This document shows positions 1 to 5,609 of a stretch of 6,322 nucleotides of DNA, one piece after another. The notes under the pieces are model-generated. The model had not been told where the DNA came from, made no database searches, and saw only the letters and a program-made list of their open reading frames with translations. Origin of the DNA: DATBIS01 sp036556805 (GTDB lineage Bacteria > Actinomycetota > UBA4738 > HRBIN12); contig DATBIS010000021.1 in assembly GCA_036556805.1 (NCBI GenBank), positions 1-6,322 of the forward strand. The letters run 5' to 3'. A program made the position numbers and the translations under genes. Each line of letters begins with the position of its first letter. The stretch's first letter is position 1.

Positions 1-1
1 G

Positions 2-1150
2 TTGTCCGATCGATCCCAGACGCCGGACCTCGAGATGCGCGCCGACGACCTTCGCGCGGTGCTCGACGCCGCGGGATCGAAGCGGGCCGTCCTGTTCGGA
101 GAGTCGGAGGGTGGAGCGCTCGCGGCGTTCTTCGCCGCGACCCACCCAGAACGCGTGCAAGCCCTCGTCCTCTACGGGACGCGTGCTCGATATTCCTGGG
201 CACCGGATTACCCGGCGGGAATGACTGCCGAAACGTTCGCCGCGGAGCGGAGGGATTTCGTCGACAAGTGGGGGACCGAGGAACTCGCCGTTCAGTGGTT
301 GCGAGATGAGGGTCCGTCGATCGCCGAAGACCCGGAGACCGTACGCGAGTTCGCTCGGTTGCTGCGACACTCGGCGACGCCGGCCGCCGCCGTCGAGTTC
401 TTCGACATGTGGTACGCGATCGACGTCCGATCGGTCCTGGGGAGCGTGCAGGCACCGACCGTCGTGTTCTGGCGCGAAGGCGTCGACGACCCGGGGGAGC
501 CGACCAAGCAGCTCGCGGACCTGATCCCGGGGGCGAGGTACGTCGAGCTGCCCGGCAGGGACTACATCCCCATGGTCGGCCGAGTCGACGAGTTGCTCCT
601 GGCGATCGAGAGCTTCGTGAAGTCCGTCAGCGCCGAGGAGGCGGAGACCGACCGCGTGCTTGCGACCGTGCTGTTCACCGACATCGTCGGTTCGACGCAG
701 AAGGCCGCGGCGATCGGCGACGCCGAATGGCGCTCCCTCCTCGAACGGCACCACCAGATCGTGCGGGCGCTCATCGGCCGGTATCGCGGCCGCGAGGTCG
801 ACACGGCCGGCGACGGCTTCCTGGTCACGTTCGACGGGCCGGCGCGCGCGATCCGCTGCGCGACCGCGGTGGTGGCGTCGCTGCGACGGGCGGGCATCGA
901 GATCCGCGCGGGTCTGCACACCGGCGAGTGCGAACTCGTGGAGGACAAGGTGCGCGGGATCGCCGTGCACATCGGCGCGAGGGTGGCGGCGCTCGCGCAG
1001 GCGGGCGAGGTGCTCGTCTCGAGCACGGTGAAGGACCTCGTGGCGGGCTCGGGACTCGCGTTCGATGACCGCGGGGTGCATGCGCTGAAGGGCGTTCCCG
1101 ACGAATGGCGGATCTTCGCGGTCCGGCATCTTGAGCGATCCGACGGATGA
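2..1150 (+). CDS. Alpha/beta-hydrolase–class III nucleotide cyclase fusion, 5'-truncated
   Basis: This is a two-domain protein whose beginning lies outside the window. The first codons read L-S-D-R, matching the GxGxSDR segment that follows the HG-loop strand in this family, so the TTG at position 2 is probably an internal Leu codon and roughly 80-100 N-terminal residues are missing. Counting from there, residues 1-208 are the rest of an alpha/beta hydrolase, with the nucleophile elbow GESEGG at 33-38 (Ser35). Residues 217-377 are a class III adenylate/guanylate cyclase catalytic domain, with FTDIVGST at 225-232 (metal-binding Asp227), TAGDG at 268-272 (second metal Asp271) and the conserved Arg327. 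The product would be cytosolic and would make a cyclic nucleotide if active. Several catalytic positions look substituted: Tyr188 where the hydrolase His is expected, Asp267 at the purine-selecting Lys and His323 at the transition-state Asn. A sensor/regulator role is inferred. Its TGA overlaps the next start codon. Confidence 0.9.
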   Translation: MSDRSQTPDLEMRADDLRAVLDAAGSKRAVLFGESEGGALAAFFAATHPERVQALVLYGTRARYSWAPDYPAGMTAETFAAERRDFVDKWGTEELAVQWLRDEGPSIAEDPETVREFARLLRHSATPAAAVEFFDMWYAIDVRSVLGSVQAPTVVFWREGVDDPGEPTKQLADLIPGARYVELPGRDYIPMVGRVDELLLAIESFVKSVSAEEAETDRVLATVLFTDIVGSTQKAAAIGDAEWRSLLERHHQIVRALIGRYRGREVDTAGDGFLVTFDGPARAIRCATAVVASLRRAGIEIRAGLHTGECELVEDKVRGIAVHIGARVAALAQAGEVLVSSTVKDLVAGSGLAFDDRGVHALKGVPDEWRIFAVRHLERSDG

Positions 1151-1521
1151 CGATGGCAACCGAGGAGACGGTGGACGACTACCTCGCGGCCTTGTCCAAC
1201 GGGCAGCGAGCCGCGCTGGGGAACCTGCGCGCGACGATCAAGTCCGCGGCGCCCGACGCGGTCGAGACCATCAGCTATCACATGCCCACGTTCCGGCACG
1301 AGGGCCGCTTCCTCGTCTCGTTCGCGGCGTTCAAGGAGCACTGCAGCTTGTTTCCCGCGAGCGAGGCCGTGATGAAGACGCATGGCAAGGAGCTCGAGCC
1401 GTACTTCTCGGGGAAGGGCACGCTGCGTTTTACGGCCGACGCACCGATCCCGGCCGCCCTCGTGCGGAAGATCGTGAAGACGCGCATCGCCGAGGAACGC
1501 GCGAAGCCCTCACGCCGCTGA
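1147..1521 (+). CDS. DUF1801 (YdhG/YjbR-like fold) protein
   Basis: This 124-residue protein has the usual size and motifs of the DUF1801 family: TISYHMPTF at 41-49, HCSLFP at 65-70, and the C-terminal GKGTLRF at 89-95 followed by the P-x-P-x-x-L-V-x-x-I-V segment and a basic tail. Members are small, soluble and cytosolic; the fold resembles frataxin/YdhG-type proteins, but no reaction is established for most of them, so no specific function is assigned. The start is the ATG that overlaps the upstream TGA (ATGA), which suggests translational coupling to the cyclase gene. A second ATG two codons later (1153) is equally possible. No strong ribosome binding site is visible. The next gene starts 2 nt after its stop. 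Family assignment is confident; function is not. Confidence 0.88.
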   Translation: MTMATEETVDDYLAALSNGQRAALGNLRATIKSAAPDAVETISYHMPTFRHEGRFLVSFAAFKEHCSLFPASEAVMKTHGKELEPYFSGKGTLRFTADAPIPAALVRKIVKTRIAEERAKPSRR

Positions 1522-1523
1522 GG

Positions 1524-2429
1524 ATGCACGCGGATCTGAGCGGAGCCGAAGAATGGATCCGAGCGCAGGTCTCGCCGACAGGCGCGATCGAGACGACCCA
1601 CGAACGCCCGTGGTCGACGGTGCGCCGCGTGCCGACCGCCGACGGGATCGTGTGGTTCAAGGCGTGCGCGCCCGTGCAGGCGTTCGAACCGAGGCTGTCC
1701 GCCGAGCTGTTCGCGCGCTGGCCGGATCGCGTGGCCGAGGTACTCGCGCACGACGAGGAGCACGCGTGGATACTGCTCGCCGACGGCGGCACGCGAATTG
1801 GCGACGTCGGGAACCGCCCCGAGTCGTGGCTGGCCATGATTCCTTCGTATGCAGAGCTCCAGCGCGGCGAGACCGCACACGCCGGCGACCACCTCGCGCA
1901 CGACGTGCCCGACCTACGCGTCGAGGCGATGCCCGGGCGGTACGAGGACCTGCTGCGCCACGACCTGCCCATCGAGGGCGGCGAAACCGGGCGGCTGCGC
2001 GCCTTCGCACCTCGGTTCGGCGAGCTGTGCACGGAACTCGCGGCGCACGGGGTCGGACCCTCGATCCAGCACGACGACCTGCACGGGTGGAACGTCTACG
2101 AGCGCGACGGGCACCTGCGGGTGCTCGACTGGGGCGATTCCTCGGTTTCGCATCCGTTCCTGTCGCTCGTCGTGACGTTCCGCTTCCTCGAAGAGAACAA
2201 CCGGCTTGCGCCCACCGATCCTTGGTTCGCGCGGCTCCGGGATGCGTATCTCGAGCCGTGGGGGTCGGGACACAAGGAGGCGTTCGACCTCGCGATCCAC
2301 GTGGGAGCGTTCGCGCACATCATCGCGTGGTTGCGCCAGCGCAACGCGCTGCCTGAGAAGGACCGTCCGGAGTTCGACAAGGCGTTCCCGATCGTGTTGC
2401 GGCGCGCGATCGCCCGAACATTCGAGTAG
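1524..2429 (+). CDS. APH-family (aminoglycoside/choline kinase-like) phosphotransferase
   Basis: This 301-residue protein-kinase-fold small-molecule phosphotransferase belongs to the APH/phosphotransferase superfamily. The catalytic loop is HDDLHGWN at 183-190, the HxDxxxxN motif, with Asp185 as likely catalytic base and Asn190 as metal ligand. The DFG-equivalent is LDWGD at 201-205 (Asp202), followed by SVSHPFLSL as is common in the family. VWFKA at 43-47 probably carries the ATP-binding Lys46. These residues are all intact, so the enzyme should be active, but the substrate cannot be read from sequence: aminoglycoside resistance should not be assumed, since most chromosomal members act on unknown metabolites. 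The start is ATG 1524, 2 nt after the DUF1801 stop (TGAGGATG), consistent with reinitiation. The frame is open upstream to 1131, but that stretch is the DUF1801 gene in another frame. It is the last gene of the run and is followed at once by a hairpin. Confidence 0.87.
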   Translation: MHADLSGAEEWIRAQVSPTGAIETTHERPWSTVRRVPTADGIVWFKACAPVQAFEPRLSAELFARWPDRVAEVLAHDEEHAWILLADGGTRIGDVGNRPESWLAMIPSYAELQRGETAHAGDHLAHDVPDLRVEAMPGRYEDLLRHDLPIEGGETGRLRAFAPRFGELCTELAAHGVGPSIQHDDLHGWNVYERDGHLRVLDWGDSSVSHPFLSLVVTFRFLEENNRLAPTDPWFARLRDAYLEPWGSGHKEAFDLAIHVGAFAHIIAWLRQRNALPEKDRPEFDKAFPIVLRRAIARTFE

Positions 2430-2454
2430 CAGCGGCCGATTCACCGCGCCGCTG
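2430..2454 (+). terminator. Possible GC-rich terminator hairpin
   Basis: Starting one base after the phosphotransferase stop, CAGCGGC (2430-2436) pairs perfectly with GCCGCTG (2448-2454) around an 11-nt loop. No T-run follows, so this is not a classical intrinsic terminator. U-less hairpins of this kind occur at gene ends in high-GC actinobacteria, and it sits at the boundary between two transcription units. The 7-bp stem is short enough that chance formation in GC-rich DNA is possible. Confidence 0.35.
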
Positions 2455-2496
2455 ACGAGAGCAGGGCCGAGGTAAGCGCTCGCGGCGCGTGGCGAC

Positions 2497-2509
2497 TAGA
2501 ACTGGGTGC
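2497..2509 (+). promoter_or_regulatory. Possible leaderless promoter -10 element of the sigma gene
   Basis: TAGAAC (2497-2502) lies exactly 7 nt before the ATG at 2510, the geometry expected if transcription starts at or next to the start codon. The last base deviates from TAnnnT and no -35 match is clear at 17-18 nt upstream. No well-placed Shine-Dalgarno sequence precedes the ATG, which fits leaderless translation. The same spacing is seen at the nitroreductase gene. Confidence 0.4.
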
Positions 2510-2998
2510 ATGGCGGACCGTGCCGGATTCGAGGGGTTCTACCGGGCGCGCCAGGCGGGTCTGATTCGTGCCTGCACGCTGGTGACGCTCGATCCGTCGT
2601 CTGCCGAAGACGTCGCTGCCGAAGCGTTCGCCCGGCTCTGGGCGCGGTGGGGTGCGATCCAGGACGAGGACCACGCCGGGGGATACGTGTACAAGACGGC
2701 GATGAGGCTGTGCGTCCGGCGAGCGCGACGCCTTCGGCACGAGCCTCTGGGTCTCGGCGATCGACCGGGACGCGATCACCTCGAGCCGCTGCTCATCCGA
2801 GTCGACGTCTTTCGGGCGATGCGGTCCTTGCCACTGCGCCAGCGCCAGGCCGTCGTGCTCCGTGACTGGGCCGGTTACGAGACCCATCGGGTTGCGGCGA
2901 TGCTGGGCATGCGTGAAAGCACGGTGCGGGTGCATCTCGCGCGCGGTCGGGCGGCGTTGCGGACCGCGCTCAAGGTTGAAGAGGAGGAACGATCGTGA
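2510..2998 (+). CDS. ECF (SigE-like) RNA polymerase sigma factor
   Basis: This 162-residue protein has the two-domain layout of extracytoplasmic-function sigma factors. Residues about 7-75 form sigma-70 region 2 (FEGFYRAR start, then a segment rich in Ala-Glu-Asp that ends FARLWARW and GYVYKTAMRLCVRRARR). A short linker follows, then region 4 at about 103-155, with the helix-turn-helix carried by GYETHRVAAMLGMRESTVRVHLARGRAALR (two overlapping parts: recognition helix around ESTVRVHL). It would direct RNA polymerase to a specific promoter set. ATG 2510 was chosen over the in-frame GTG 2489 because homologues begin close to the FxxFYRAR motif and because a -10-like box lies 7 nt upstream. Its TGA overlaps the GTG of the next gene, so it is probably held in check by that membrane protein. 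No C-terminal SnoaL-like extension is present, so it is not an ECF41-type factor. Confidence 0.92.
   Translation: MADRAGFEGFYRARQAGLIRACTLVTLDPSSAEDVAAEAFARLWARWGAIQDEDHAGGYVYKTAMRLCVRRARRLRHEPLGLGDRPGRDHLEPLLIRVDVFRAMRSLPLRQRQAVVLRDWAGYETHRVAAMLGMRESTVRVHLARGRAALRTALKVEEEERS
2982..2987 (+). promoter_or_regulatory. Strong ribosome binding site for the sigma partner gene
   Basis: AGGAGG lies 7 nt upstream of the GTG at 2995, inside the last codons of the sigma gene. It is the best Shine-Dalgarno match in the window and fixes the GTG start of the downstream gene. It fits balanced, coupled synthesis of the sigma factor and its partner. Confidence 0.75.
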
Positions 2999-4161
2999 TC
3001 GATGAACGGGACGAGCGGCTCGCCGAGCTCCTGGACGAAGCGGTGCGAGACCTGCAACCCACGCCGGCGTCCGAGCGTGTGCTCCATCGGGGGTCGTGGC
3101 GAAGAGGCATTCGACTTGCCGCGACCTTCGGGACCGTCGCGGTCTTCGTCGCTGGGTCCGTTCTCGCGGCGACGATCGTGCGATCCAATCCGGTCTCCCA
3201 CCCTGGATCCTCGACGGTGCCGTTCTCGGCGCCCGAGGCCCCGTGGGTGTTCGACTACCCCACTGGTTGGAACGTCGCGACGAGGATCTCTGCTTCGCCC
3301 GATCTGATCGCGAACTCGCTCGTAACAACCGTGGCGAACGGGTCGATTCCCCTGCATGATGACTACGGACCGAACTCGTCACACAATGCCACAACGCTCT
3401 TCGGAAGCTCTGGGGCCGTCGTTCTCGTCGAGCGATTCTGGTCCCACGCTTCACCCTTCGGGGCCGGGGATTGGGGTCCCGGACCTTTCTCAGCAGACGC
3501 GCAGAATCCCGGTTGGACGTTCCGGGAGCGAGCGCGGTGCGAGGGCACGCTCTGCTTCCACGTGCTCGAGTGGCTCGGGCCGGAGATCACGAACTCAGAT
3601 CGGATGGCAGCCGCAAAGGTCGCCGACTCGGTTCAGCTTGGGGCGATCGGACGCTGGACCGAGACCGATGGGGAGCGAACCACGCTGCATGACGAGAACA
3701 ACCTCTTCACGGTCACGTACCCGGCCGATTGGTTCCCGTCCGAGGAGCCCATTAACACCTGGGTGAGCTCACCGTTCGAGATCCTTGCTCTGGCGACCTA
3801 TTCGCTTCGCCCGGGCGGAGAGGCGGTGACCGACTTTCAGCTGCCCAGCAACGCAATCGCCGACCTCGGACCGAATGACATCCTCATTTGGATCAACGAG
3901 TCTGGCGACGCGAAGGGCTTCCCTCCGCGTCCGCAGCGGTTCGAGCCTTCCACGCCCTGCGAGGACTGGACGAAGCTCTGTCCGGAGCCGGATGGCCGGG
4001 CCTTTGGGATACCCGGCATCCGTGGGTGGTGGCTCGGCTTTGGCGACGCCGAACGAGGCTTTTACGCGTTCGTCGGAATGGGTGAACAGGCGTTCTCTGA
4101 CCCTGCGCGAGCGCAGCTCGCCTGGGACGTGCTGGACTCGCTTCAGTTCCTGCCGCGCTAG
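2995..4161 (+). CDS. Membrane-anchored probable anti-sigma/sensor protein with duplicated ectodomain
   Basis: This 388-residue protein is encoded in a GTGA overlap with the ECF sigma gene, with a strong ribosome binding site. Residues 1-38 form a short charged cytoplasmic segment, 39-62 one transmembrane helix (LAATFGTVAVFVAGSVLAATIV), and 63-388 an extracytoplasmic region. That region seems to hold two related units. Unit 1 has FDYPTGW at 86-92, a Cys pair C182/C187 and ends KVADSVQL (208-215). Unit 2 has VTYPADW at 240-246, a Cys pair C322/C329 and ends AWDVLDSLQF (377-385 region). The Y-P-x-x-W opening and D-S-x-Q ending recall PsbP-like/lipoprotein domains, but the family is uncertain. 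The zinc-binding HxxxCxxC anti-sigma motif is absent and the cytoplasmic part is very short. Position and topology make a sigma-regulating sensor the best guess; direct sigma binding is not shown. Codon third positions look less GC-biased than in the neighbours. Confidence 0.8.
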   Translation: MIDERDERLAELLDEAVRDLQPTPASERVLHRGSWRRGIRLAATFGTVAVFVAGSVLAATIVRSNPVSHPGSSTVPFSAPEAPWVFDYPTGWNVATRISASPDLIANSLVTTVANGSIPLHDDYGPNSSHNATTLFGSSGAVVLVERFWSHASPFGAGDWGPGPFSADAQNPGWTFRERARCEGTLCFHVLEWLGPEITNSDRMAAAKVADSVQLGAIGRWTETDGERTTLHDENNLFTVTYPADWFPSEEPINTWVSSPFEILALATYSLRPGGEAVTDFQLPSNAIADLGPNDILIWINESGDAKGFPPRPQRFEPSTPCEDWTKLCPEPDGRAFGIPGIRGWWLGFGDAERGFYAFVGMGEQAFSDPARAQLAWDVLDSLQFLPR

Positions 4162-4914
4162 CTACTCGACCTTGAAGTAGAAGTATGGCGTCTGGTCGCC
4201 GACCAGGAACAGGTCGTCGTCGCCGTCGTGCTTGGCCTTGATTCGGTAGCGCGACCCGGCGTCGAGATTCGACGGGGCGATGTACGCGGTGACGCCTCCG
4301 TTCGAGATCGGGACCTTCGCGTGGCCGAGGAGCTCCCATTCGCCCTGGACCAGCCGGTCGTAGCGGAACGTGATCGTCTCGCCGGCCTTCCCCGGTACGA
4401 CCGTCACCTTGATGAACACCTTCGTGCCGGGCTCGTAGACGAAGTACTTCCCGTCCTTGCTCGCGAACTTCTTCATGTGGCCGCGGAGGTCGACCTTCAC
4501 CTCGACCACGCTCTTCGCCTCGTATGCGTCCGGATAGCCGGCCGCGGCATCCCCGTCCCACACGGCTCGAACGGTGGTCTCGCGCTTCAGGTTGTCGATC
4601 TCGCCCTCGAGGACTCCCGTCACCGGATCGACGTCGGCCCTCGTCACGAGCGTCTGGTGCTGCTGCTTCGGCTTCGCGTAGATGGAGACCTCGAGGTTCG
4701 TGACGTCCTGGGCCGGAATGAGCGTCACCGTGAAATGCACGTCGTGCTTGTAGACGACCTGGGACTTCACCTCGAGGACGAGAGGATCGCCGCCTCCCAG
4801 GTTTGCGGAGCCGGATGCGGCGGGCGCGCTCGCCAGCAACGCGGCGATGCCGATGGCGGCGGCCCGTCGAAGTCCGTGCGTGAGGGGGGTGGCTCGAGGT
4901 CGCGTGCTCGGCAC
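4162..4914 (-). CDS. Secreted protein with two Ig-like beta-sandwich domains
   Basis: This is read on the minus strand as 250 residues from GTG 4914. Residues 1-17 are basic (RPR, LRR) and 18-35 hydrophobic and Ala-rich, followed by ASG-SA: a credible signal peptide cleaved near 35. The mature part alternates beta strands. Unit 1 (about 44-142) includes LVLEVKSQVVYKHDVHFTVT and ends VVEVKVDL. Unit 2 (about 157-250) includes the basic/acidic stretch VFIKVTVVPGKAGETITFRY, then GEWELLGHAKVPI, an aromatic-rich YRIKAKHDGDDD and the terminal TPYFYFKVE. Unit 2 resembles Ig-like repeats of bacterial surface proteins, in which a strand pattern T-F-x-x-x-(gap)-G-x-W is followed by Y-R-I/V-x-A. No enzymatic motif, lipobox or sortase signal is seen, so it is probably released or cell-surface associated. 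The frame stays open to 5040, but that would run through the divergent promoter. ACG 4905, 7 nt after a -10 box, is an alternative start. Its stop abuts the sigma partner stop. Confidence 0.72.
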   Translation of the reverse strand: MPSTRPRATPLTHGLRRAAAIGIAALLASAPAASGSANLGGGDPLVLEVKSQVVYKHDVHFTVTLIPAQDVTNLEVSIYAKPKQQHQTLVTRADVDPVTGVLEGEIDNLKRETTVRAVWDGDAAAGYPDAYEAKSVVEVKVDLRGHMKKFASKDGKYFVYEPGTKVFIKVTVVPGKAGETITFRYDRLVQGEWELLGHAKVPISNGGVTAYIAPSNLDAGSRYRIKAKHDGDDDLFLVGDQTPYFYFKVE

Positions 4915-4942
4915 TCTATGACCGAGTGGTGCCCCCCGGCAA
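4906..4942 (-). promoter_or_regulatory. Probable promoter of the secreted-protein gene
   Basis: On the minus strand, TTGCCG (4942-4937) and TAGAGT (4918-4913) form a -35/-10 pair with an 18-nt spacer. The -10 box is followed by 7 nt and then an in-frame ACG (4905-4903); the in-frame GTG at 4914 overlaps the last bases of the -10 box itself. The match to TTGnnn/TAnnnT is good for an actinobacterial housekeeping promoter. Confidence 0.45.
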
Positions 4943-4992
4943 CGGCCGATCGGTGTCGTGCCGATCCTGGGCAAGAGAGAGCCGGCGGGCGG

Positions 4993-5005
4993 TAACCTGC
5001 CCAGC
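4993..5005 (+). promoter_or_regulatory. Probable leaderless promoter -10 element of the nitroreductase gene
   Basis: TAACCT (4993-4998) fits TAnnnT and is followed by exactly 7 nt before ATG 5006. There is no Shine-Dalgarno sequence in this gap, so leaderless transcription is likely. A weak -35 candidate is TGGGCA (4968-4973) with a long 19-nt spacer. The box decides the start: GTG 4958 would lie upstream of the promoter. Confidence 0.5.
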
Positions 5006-5521
5006 ATGGAGACCTGGGACGCGTTCCGCGCGCGGCGCAACGTACGAACCTACGAGGACCGACCGATCGCGCCCGAGCACCTCGAGCGGATCCTCGAGGC
5101 CGCGAGGCGCTCGCCGTCCTCCGTGAACGAGCAACCGTGGGACTTCGTCGTGTGCACGGATCGCGACACCCTCGAGCAGCTCGCGAAGACGTGGCGGTAC
5201 GCCCGCCACGTGCGGGGCTCGGCCGCCACGGTGGCGCTCGTCGCGCCGATCCCGACCGACCAGGACTCGCGCGACTGGATCTTCTACGACATGGGGCAGG
5301 CGACGATGAGCATGATGCTCGTGGCCGCCGACCTCGGGATCGGCAGCGGCCACGCCGCGCTCGACGACCAGGACCTCGCCCGGCGGATCCTCGGGATCCC
5401 CGAAGACCGGTTCTGCGTCGGTCTCGTCGCGTTCGGCTATCCCGCCGATCGCCCGCTCTCGCCGATCGCGCAACCGCGGCGCCGCGCGCTCGACGATGTC
5501 GTGCATCGCGAGCGCTGGTAG
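5006..5521 (+). CDS. Nitroreductase-family flavoprotein
   Basis: This 171-residue protein of the nitroreductase-like FMN family has near-standard length for the short subgroup. FMN-phosphate and ribityl contacts are expected at RRNVR (10-14) and SPSSVNEQPW (36-45). YDMGQATMSMMLVAADLGIGSG at 94-115 spans the central helix (read as YDMGQATMSM followed by MLVAADLGIG), GYP at 144-146 lies on the last core strand, and ALDDVVHRERW closes the protein as in close relatives. Such enzymes are cytosolic dimers that bind FMN and use NAD(P)H to reduce quinones, nitroaromatics or enones; the native substrate cannot be told here. ATG 5006 is preferred over GTG 4958 because family members begin with this M-E-x-W-D-A-x-R-x-R-R pattern and because of the -10 box 7 nt upstream. 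It is divergent from the secreted-protein gene, and the next gene follows about 88 nt later with no clear terminator between. Confidence 0.9.
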   Translation: METWDAFRARRNVRTYEDRPIAPEHLERILEAARRSPSSVNEQPWDFVVCTDRDTLEQLAKTWRYARHVRGSAATVALVAPIPTDQDSRDWIFYDMGQATMSMMLVAADLGIGSGHAALDDQDLARRILGIPEDRFCVGLVAFGYPADRPLSPIAQPRRRALDDVVHRERW

Positions 5522-5597
5522 CAAGCATGACCCCGACCGTCGCGGCGCATCGGCTTCCGCGTACGGACGGGCACAGATGTGAGCGCTTCTTCCGATG

Positions 5598-5601
5598 AGG
5601 G
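5598..5601 (+). promoter_or_regulatory. Candidate ribosome binding site for the toroid-protein gene
   Basis: AGGG at 5598-5601 lies 8 nt before ATG 5610, an acceptable Shine-Dalgarno position. It favours ATG 5610 over in-frame ATG 5595, which has no such site, and over ATG 5658, where homology seems to begin but no site is visible. Confidence 0.35.
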
Positions 5602-5609
5602 TTCAGGGA

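Noticed and set aside
1131..1523. N-terminal extension of the phosphotransferase frame
   Set aside because: The sequence is Arg/Gly-rich and is simply the DUF1801 gene in another frame; the kinase-like protein starts naturally at ATG 1524.
1524..2429. Antibiotic-resistance call for the APH-family gene
   Set aside because: The kinase motifs are generic; nothing in the sequence identifies an aminoglycoside or macrolide as substrate.
2489..2509. Upstream GTG start for the sigma factor
   Set aside because: It would add seven residues that include the -10-like box; the best geometry and family N-terminus point to ATG 2510.
2441..3454. A 337-codon open frame on the minus strand
   Set aside because: It is antisense to the sigma gene and the start of its partner, Arg-rich with no recognisable domain, and the plus-strand genes are clearly real.
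4958..5005. Upstream GTG start for the nitroreductase
   Set aside because: The added 16 residues precede a good TAnnnT box and do not resemble the family N-terminus.
4915..5040. Longer N-terminus for the minus-strand secreted protein
   Set aside because: It would cross the divergent promoter region and the start of the nitroreductase gene, and would bury the signal peptide about 60 residues inside the protein.
5522..5609. Terminator or small RNA between the nitroreductase and toroid genes
   Set aside because: No stable inverted repeat with a T-run or tRNA-like fold was seen; the gap holds nothing I can support beyond a possible ribosome binding site.
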